Source: Isoetes taiwanensis (lineage: Eukaryota > Streptophyta > Lycopodiopsida > Isoetales > Isoetaceae). Taken from it: DNA of 64,000 bases. This document shows positions 57,216 to 64,000 of this stretch, piece by piece. Both the position numbers and the translations under genes were made by a program. The stretch spans positions 2,661,242 through 2,725,241 of the forward strand of contig JAJEKV010000087.1 of assembly GCA_021234155.1 (NCBI GenBank), given 5' to 3'. The notes beneath the pieces are model-generated. The model saw nothing but the letters and a program-made list of their open reading frames with translations. It was not told the origin of the DNA and searched no databases. The number at the start of each line of letters is the position of its first letter. Position 1 is the first letter of the stretch.

Positions 57216-58690
57216 ACATCAATATTTCTCAAGGAAATCAAGAAGAATTGGTTACTATTAGAGGTACTCAAGAGGAAGAACGTGATTTGATATCTTTGTT
57301 AAGAGAATTCAGGGATGTTTTGGCAAGAAATTACGAAGAATTGAAAGGCATTCCACCAGAGGTTGTGGTTCATACTATTGATTTGAAACAAGGATCAAAA
57401 CCAGTCCAACAAGCTCAAAGGAGAATGAGTCCAGCAATAGAGGAGCAAGTAAAGGTTGAAGTCATGAAGCTTTTGGAGGCGGGATTTATTGTACCAGTGC
57501 CAAATTCAGATTGGATCAGTTCTATTGTACCAGTGAGAAAGCCAAATAACTCAATCCGAGTATGCATTGATTCTGAGGGAATCTCAACAAAGCTACCAAA
57601 AAGAGATCATTTTCCTACACCATTCATAGACACCTTGTTGGATATTGTTGCAGGAAATCAGGCCTATTCTTTCTTGGATGGTTTTCGGGGATATAATCGG
57701 ATCAAATCTATCCACCACATCAAGCATTGGCGGCTTTTTGAACACCTTTTGGCATTTATGCTTATAAGGTATTACCTTTTGGCCTTGAAAATGCTCCAGC
57801 CACATTTCAGCGAGCTATGACATATGCTTTTCATGACATTTTAGACTGTTTGAGAATCTTTATAGATGACCCTAACGGTGTTTTGAATCAAGAAGGGATC
57901 ACTTGGATCACCTCGAGAAAAGTTCTTGAAAGATGCGATTGTATGGCATAAGTTTGAATCACGCTAAGCGTACTTTCTTCACTAGAGGAGGAAAACTATT
58001 GGGCAATTATGTTTTGAAAAGGGATTAAAAGGGGATCATGGTAAGATTGCAGCCTTGGAAAGGTCAAACCACCTACAAATGTATCACAAGTGAGAAGCTT
58101 ATATGGCCAACTTCGGTTTTAGTAGGAGGTAATTGCACAATTTTGCTAAAGTAACCCGACCACTTGTGGATTGTATGAAGCAAAGGGCACTTTTAGATGG
58201 AAGGAGGATGCTCAAAAGCATTTGAATGATGCCTTGGACAATTGAAAAGAGAACTTTTACTGATTCCTCTAAGAATGGTGAGCCATTTCATTTATTCTTC
58301 TGGTTTGGGAGCAAGCTTTGCATTGTCACACTATGTCGGAAAAATTAGCAAAAGCATTATGATGTGAATTACTATGCTAGCAGGTTGTTAACTCCATAAG
58401 AGCAGAAATGAACTCATGTGGAGCATCTTGGGTTGGCATTGAAGTGGGCCTTGAATAAATTTAGACATTATCTTCTTCCTTCCGCGAATTTAGCAAATGT
58501 ATGCGGTATGTCTACATTCATATGGATGTGAACCTATTGCCATGCATTTACAACAAGACTGTCCAAGATCCTAAGTTTACAAGATGGGCTCTTATCATAC
58601 AAGAATTTGAGTTGAAGTATGTTAAGATGGATCAAGGAGCTTATAATCCAACTTTCTATTTGAGTAGTGGTCTTTGAAATAGAAGAAAGC
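57216..58690 (+). pseudogene. Reverse transcriptase and RT-linked RNase H
   Basis: The frame is continuous from the RNase H domain: LLREFRDVLARNYEELKGIP, then HTIDLKQGSKPVQQAQRRM, LEAGFIVPVPNSDWISSIVP and FLDGFRGYN (57675-57700). A shift near 57760 follows, then QRAMTYAFHDIL and a modified active-site block IFIDD (57858-57872) in place of YLDD-like. Beyond, HNFAKVTRPLVDCMK (58135-58180) and the RH-like KHYDVNYYASRLLTP and LGLALKWALNKFRHYLLPS (58350-58490) appear across shifts. Stops are frequent. Confidence 0.85.
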
Positions 58691-58717
58691 AGAACCGACA
58701 AGTAGCATTTCGGGATA

Positions 58718-60046
58718 ATGTTTCTGAGGGGTTCATTGAGACCGTGGATCTTTGGTATGCCAAATATATACTGGTATTTACAAGATCGGACTTATTCTTC
58801 ATCATTTTCAAAGCAACAAAAGCATGCTCTTAGAGTACAAGCATTTGGTTATGTGGTGCATGAGGCCATTCTTTATAAGAGGACTATGGAAGGGCTCTTA
58901 TTAAGGTGTGTTGCTGGTCAGCAAACTCATGATTTGTTGCAGCAAGCACATGATTGTCAGGGGCATTTTGCAGCCAAAACCACAGCTAGGAAGATCCTTC
59001 ATTGGGGATATTATTGGCCAACTCTTTACAAGGATACTAGAGACTTTGTTAGCAAATGTGAGAAGTGTCAAAGGCATAAACAATTGTGGGGCCACAATAA
59101 TATGCTATTCCATCCTATTTTGGCGTTGGTCCGTTTCATATGTGGGGATTGGATTACATTGGGCCTATCAATCCTCCATCTTCCAAAAGGTCATAAGTAT
59201 ATCTTGGCAGCCACATGTATGTTTTACGAAGTGGGTAGAAGCAATTCCGACAAAGCATGCTACTGAGAAAATACCACGATAAGCTTTCTTTATCACAATT
59301 TGATTTCTCGGTTTGGTGTTCCAACCATTCTTTTTGTCGGATCGGGGAACTCATTTCATGGGGAAAGTAGTAGCTTCGGTTAACGAGAAAAGATTGGTGT
59401 TTAACATGTACAAGCTTCTGCTTATTATCCACAAGGAAATGGGCAAGCTGAGTCTACTAACAAAATTTTGAAAGCTATCTTGGCCAAAACAGTGAAGGAT
59501 AATCAAAGAAATTGGCATGAAGCCTTGACAGGTGCCTTATGGAATTTCAGATGTACTTACAAGTTGGCGACAGCATTTACACCATTTGAATTGGTTTATG
59601 GAGTGCAGACTGTGATGCCTATTCATTTGGACATTCCTTTGTGTTCATTTGTGAAGCTACCTTATTATGAGAATTTAGAAGAAGTTCCAACTCCAAATCA
59701 AGTGCATAATAGGATGGACGATTTGTTGCAATTGCAAGAGATGAGACAAGAAGCAGCAGACTTCAATATGAGGCATAAACAGAAAGTAAAGCTTATCAAA
59801 GATAAGTTACAAGTTGTCAATCCATTTGAGGAAGGGCAATTGGTGTTGTGCAGGACCACTAAGCAGCATGTATCTAAATTTCAAAGCCCATGGGAAGGCC
59901 CATTTCTGATTGATAAAGAGGTACCAGGTGGGGCTTTCTACTTGATGACTCCAGAAGGGGAATTGTTGCCTAATCCCAGAAATGGCAAGGATCTCAGGCC
60001 TTATTTTGAAAAGAAGTGCTATTCTAAAGGGATTGATTTGGTATAG
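58718..60046 (+). pseudogene. Integrase
   Basis: The HHCC finger is LLQQAHDCQGHFAAKTTARK ... CEKCQRH (58940-59080). The core begins GPINPPSSKGHKYILAATCM after a shift near 59150. SDRGTHFMGK (59337-59366) and YYPQGNGQAES (59420-59455) lie in other frames. The C-terminal third, 59468-60046, is open: ALWNFRCTYKLATAFTPFELVYG, then VKLIKDKLQVVNPFEEGQLV and SPWEGPFLIDKEVPGGAFYL, a GPF-like module. No chromodomain is seen, unlike the element at 41-44 kb. Inactive. Confidence 0.87.
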
Positions 60047-60440
60047 CTCAATTCTAGAGAATTTGTGGAGAACTTTTGGGTTCTGACAGGTCATTTTTCT
60101 GTGAAACCAGATGGTGAGAGTTCCATAATACACAATCTATCCTACATCAAAAGATGTGTTTCGGCGATATGAATCCAACGAGCTATGGTGCAGGTCAAAC
60201 GGAGGTCTGGAACTCAAGATATCAGCTTTCAAAGTTTGCCACAGTTATAGAGACTCTGTTTCGTCACTGTCATTTTGGACCAGTTTGTTTGTATCAGTCA
60301 TTTGGATTTGAGGAGGGTAATTTTCTTTCTACACATACATGTAAATGTGTCTTTTGGGGACATGTCCCAAGGACCATATTAGTATGTTTTTTGTTGTGGG
60401 TTCTCCACCCACGGGTGGCACATTTCTTGTGGTGGTCCTT
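60047..60440. other. Gypsy element 3' untranslated region
   Basis: Non-coding. A purine-rich tract GAGGAGGG lies at about 60310. No canonical polypurine tract directly abuts the 3' LTR. Confidence 0.5.
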
Positions 60441-60800
60441 TGTTGGGGTGGTCACCACTCACCACACTCGTCACCACACACCATAGTCACCACTTACCAC
60501 TCACCGCACTCACCACTATTGAGGTGGTATAGGAGATTGTATATCGTATATGGAGGGATATACGCACATGCACGCGTGCAGGATATTTGCACGTATGCAT
60601 TGTGGAGGCATTATCATCACTGTATTATCTGAGCAGAGAGAGAAGAACAGAGAGAGGGTGTATTGGGAGAGAGCGTTTTGCTTGATCTAGTTATGGACAT
60701 GATGAATCTTTGTGTTGTGCATTGCCATTGATCTGATAGATTGAGCTTGAATTGTTGGGTTTTTCATCCTTCTTGCAAGGTTAGAGTTCAGGCTCTAACA
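60441..60800 (+). repeat. 3' LTR of the gypsy element
   Basis: 360 bp, a direct repeat of 53393-53740. Confidence 0.93.
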
Positions 60801-62755
60801 GTCGTGTTGATGACATGGCCAAGAAACATGATAGATAAAGTGGAATCGCTACCGAAAAAAGAAAGTAAAGAGGTGTAAGCTAGCGAGGATAAAAAGAAAT
60901 GACAATGGAACTACAAAAAGAAAAAAAAAATGATGCGCAATGACGTGCAACTAAAAACCCACTAGAGAAATATGCTAGCAGAAGAGATGAACATAAAACA
61001 AATGATGGCATGTCAAAGAAAACAATGACAACAACAATGTCCAAAGCATAGTAGAACCATAGGGCAACATGGGCTCATGAATATACTAATATAAAGTTGA
61101 AAGGCTAATCTAAAAATCCGTTTGTAAGTTTGATTCCAGAGCAATGATATATAGGTACTGATAGCAAAGCAAAATGCAAGGTGGATGTAAACATGGCCTA
61201 ACAAAATGATGAGTCAAAGGTAAAACTCAGCTATTGTGATGAGTAATAATTCTATACATTGAGAATGCTGAAAATCCAATGATCCCAAGATGAAATACAG
61301 ATAATCAACAATACGAAACCTAAGAAACACCAAGCAAGACAAGGTTGCTGGCACACATTCACAAAAATAAAACATTCAATTTGGTTTAGGCCAAAATAGG
61401 AATACCAAAGGATCATGGGACTAAGAGAAAAGAGACTATAAAGCTGAAATCTCCAATGTCAATACCCCATGTATGAATTTATTCATCGACTGCATAAAGA
61501 AATAGGTTTCAAACATCTATAGGTGAAAAGAGTACAACTTAGATTGAGCCAAGTCCAAACAACCAAAGAACCACAATGTGTCGGTCATAGATAAATAAAA
61601 GATGATCTGAATCACTTCAAAATTACAAATATCACCAATGCCAAATGCATAGACACAAAATAGATCAAAAAGTTGCTCCGAACCCTTCTGACCATCAATG
61701 TCTGTAAAGGGAAAGAATCCTAGAATAACTCAGGGAAATGTCAATTAAAAGCGCGTGAATGTTTCCAAAAACTAAAGCAGAAGACATGGATGACTTAAAG
61801 TCTTTAATTATTAACCCAATCAAGAAATAGGCCAAGCCAAACTAGTTAATAATCTGCAAAGAACACATCCATTTAACCTAATTACCAATAATGAAGCCTA
61901 CTAGATTCCTAAATGATTAACAATTGGCAATTAATTTATTACTATTCAAATTATTGCTTCAAACGACCAATGCATGATTTGGATTTGGACAAAAACAAAT
62001 GAACCATAATTCAAATTAACCAAAAAATTAGGAATCATTGTTGTATGCATCAGATGTACAAGCAAACTTGCAATCCATAATTACTTAATTAGCCTCAAAT
62101 GGGTATTCTTGTCAACTTTCTTCTATTCTATTCTATTCTATTCTTGGTTGCTCCTTCTTCTCTTTCTTGAGAACCATGCTTCCAAAAGGTGGTGTTGCAG
62201 CCGGGAAACTCTACTCGCCTTCTATAAAATCATTAACCCTATTTGTGGGGGATATAACATGCATGTACAACAACAAAATGTTGCCTACTACTTGTCTTTG
62301 CAACCATTAAATAATGCTCAATGTCCCATTGGAATTGCATGCTAGAAAAGGGACCAAACGGGGGATCTTGAATTTGTAGGAGCGGAAGCCTTTGGATTTT
62401 CAACAGAGCAGATAATTCAGTCTCTCTTTTTCTTCCCTCCCTTTTGCTCTAACCTAAACCTCACCCAAACTAAAATAAGCAACAACGCTGCTCTAAGCTT
62501 ACATGCTCCACCACCGAATCGAGCACCTCAGCCTTCATGCTTGCTCGGACCGAGTAATTCTTATGATTTTTGCTCTATTCCTTAAATTTGGGACAGGCGA
62601 CGTGGCAGCATGAAAATACACCACCCAACAAAAAAATGACACTATTATGATATTGTGTCCATATTATGATGTACTTGTCTACAGAGAGAAAATGCTTGAA
62701 ATTGCTTAAAAATAATCTTTGAGACAATCCAAACAAATCCTGAAGTCATCACGTT
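60801..62755. other. No gene seen
   Basis: AT-rich DNA, with a (TTCTA)n run at about 62122-62143. The missing ligand-binding and channel exons expected downstream of the GLR fragment are not here. Confidence 0.5.
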
Positions 62756-62758
62756 CAA

Positions 62759-63568
62759 CTAATATGCTTTGGCTGGAAGCATTTTTGCCATGTTAGGATG
62801 CATGTGGATCACATAAATCTTTGATCCCAATTCAAGCATTTCAGATAATGCGTCAACAATATTGTTAGAAGTAAAAGAAGAATCAGGTGCTGCTCGAAAG
62901 ACAATAGTTATCCCAAGCCCTTGAAGAGTATCTGCAAGTGCATTGATGCCATTCACTCCAAAATCATCGTCAACATATATGGCCACAACTTCCCGCCAAT
63001 TAAACGATGCAATGACACTCCCAATACCTTCCATCTGAGAACTATCACTCTGTGCACCTCGCAAGAAATATAGATACTGATGCTCTGCAAGACTTGGGTC
63101 TGTTGCAGAAAATGATACAAGAGGTATTTACGTAGCTGTTGCCATGTGTGATACAAAGTGAGACACTACAGAAGTTTGTGGCCTTATCACGGTCACCACT
63201 TCTTCTCCAATCATTTCCATGGCTGTATGCAGGAAGAAACATTACATATGCAAACTCTTCAAAATGAAGCTATACAAAGTAAAGAACAATACACTGCAAA
63301 GAAAAGAAAACTTATAATGCATCATGATACATGCAGCTGCACCTTGGAAGACAGAGTAGTTCACATCAAAAGCAATGAGATCCAATTGGATGCCATTAAG
63401 CAGACTGGCATCCCTGCTTATATCTTCAAGTGCAAGCTTCATAGCCGAAAGTGCAATCATACCAATGCTCGTATTCAAGGCTAAGAGAGTGCCAATTTTC
63501 ACACTAACTGAGTAAGCTACATAAGCTTGCAAGCACATTAAGAACAATATGATTAATATAGTCGCCAT
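62759..63568 (-). pseudogene. GLR: Glutamate-receptor-like (GLR) gene fragment, N-terminal domain only
   Basis: Start ATG at 63568-63566 opens a signal peptide (MATILIILFLMCLQAYVAYS) and the amino-terminal LIVBP-like domain: KIGTLLALNTSIGMIALSAM, then LEDISRDASLLNGIQLDLI and NYSVFQGAAA. A 108-nt GT-AG intron (donor GTATCA at 63330, acceptor CATACAG ending 63223) joins in phase to exon 2 (MEMIGEEVVTVIRPQTSVVS ... SFNWREVVAIYVDDDFGVNG ... KIYVIHMHPNMAKMLPAKAY). A TAA at 63130-63128 interrupts exon 2, and the homology ends near 62765, before the ligand-binding and channel parts. Plant GLRs are plasma- or endo-membrane cation channels; this remnant could not form one. A sequencing error could explain the TAA but not the truncation. 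Confidence 0.88.
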
Positions 63569-64000
63569 ATTGGAGATTGTTTTTCCAATGATATTCAAGA
63601 TGGCACTTAGAAGACTTCTGCTGCAATCTGCATATTTGCTATAACAACTTCTCTTTTGACTTACCCATGTTTCTACAACAAACAACCAACAATACTTGGA
63701 CTAGGTTCCTCATCTGTTAACGCTAAAGTGAACAATAAGCTGCCTGAAAACAAGGATATTACACTATAGATGTCTGAGTCTTTCAAAGAAAGCCAGTGGA
63801 TACATCTTCCAAACGCACTCAAAATAAATATCATCCCAACCAGATACACCACATTTTAAATGAGCATAACAAAGAAACCACAAAATACAGTCCATAACCA
63901 GCCAGTTATGAATCTCCAAATATCCTCTTTGCTTCTCCATTTCTCAGTCAAGCAAATTTCCATCTCATAGAGGGAAGAGCAAAAGTGAACATTGGACAAC
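63569..64000. other. Upstream flank of the GLR fragment, no gene seen
   Basis: No TATA box or other promoter element stands out. The open frame extending upstream of the chosen ATG to 63685 has no signal-peptide-like start. Confidence 0.4.

Larger units (their letters stand above)
53393..60800 (+). mobile_element. Complete Ty3/gypsy element with RNase H upstream of RT
   Basis: LTRs at 53393-53740 and 60441-60800 start TGTTGGGG and end TCTAACA. Flanking GTCGT at 53388-53392 and 60801-60805 is the target-site duplication. A TGG-starting primer site (TTTGGCGACCACGGTGC) follows the 5' LTR at about 53742. Order inside is gag with zinc knuckles, protease-like, RNase H, a Ser/His/Pro spacer, RT, a second RNase-H-like region and integrase. 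Counting by eye, the LTRs differ by about nine substitutions, all transitions, plus a 12-bp indel. Confidence 0.93.

Noticed and set aside
57010-57222. Cys/Gly/Asp-rich minus-strand ORF
   Set aside because: Antisense translation of the TCACCACAT minisatellite.
62122-62143. (TTCTA)n run as the tail of another GC-rich LINE
   Set aside because: No LINE-like sequence or tail hairpin lies on either side; a simple repeat suffices.

Overview
This is repeat-dominated nuclear DNA from a land plant, probably one with a large, transposon-rich genome. I see no intact host gene. The plant assignment rests on an N-terminal piece of a plant-type glutamate receptor (GLR) at the right edge, a PH-domain exon resembling the small plant PH1 protein, an L1-type LINE whose ORF1 has a DUF4283-like domain and whose ORF2 ends in a zf-RVT-like module, a chromovirus, and an LTR element primed by the usual plant TGGTATCAGAGC site. 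Two unusual transposase-like families and a GC-rich LINE would fit a fern, lycophyte or gymnosperm, but the sequence alone does not settle this.

Layout. 1-6.6 kb: a 224-bp nested fold-back, a broken spliced gene on the minus strand, an array of eight palindromes built from the same stem, then a broken DUF7869-like (transposase-like) gene on the plus strand. 6.6-7.9 kb: a polypyrimidine tract with ~290-bp repeats. 7.9-16.8 kb: a segment bounded by a 22-bp inverted repeat, holding two converging broken genes (one transposase-like, with the motif DGCASQF) and several arrays of short self-complementary words. 18.0-28.7 kb: a histone-H3-like pseudogene split by a full-length ~8.4-kb L1-type LINE (minus strand), followed by three stem-loop repeats. 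31.2-34.4 kb: a family of GTCGGCGCCGAC palindromes, a PH-domain exon relic, a small TIR element and dispersed repeats. 35.4-37.6 kb: a second copy of the H3-like segment without the LINE, which serves as the empty site. 37.9-40.4 kb: a GC-rich 5'-truncated LINE with a pentanucleotide tail. 40.4-46 kb: a decayed 5'-truncated chromovirus with two tandem MITEs in its integrase. 50.4-53.1 kb: a complete non-autonomous LTR element on the minus strand. 53.4-60.8 kb: a complete Ty3/gypsy element with an RNase H domain upstream of RT. 62.8-63.6 kb: the GLR pseudogene fragment.

The elements date each other. The H3-like segment was duplicated before the LINE entered one copy. The GC-rich LINE entered a dispersed repeat whose empty copy lies at 33.8-34.2 kb. 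The MITEs entered an existing chromovirus. The strongest unexplained signals are the palindrome arrays around the first gene, the 8.95-kb inverted-repeat-bounded unit with its word arrays, the H3-like gene with its stem-loop repeats, and the RNase H-before-RT gypsy element. All motif calls were made by eye, and no similarity search was run.
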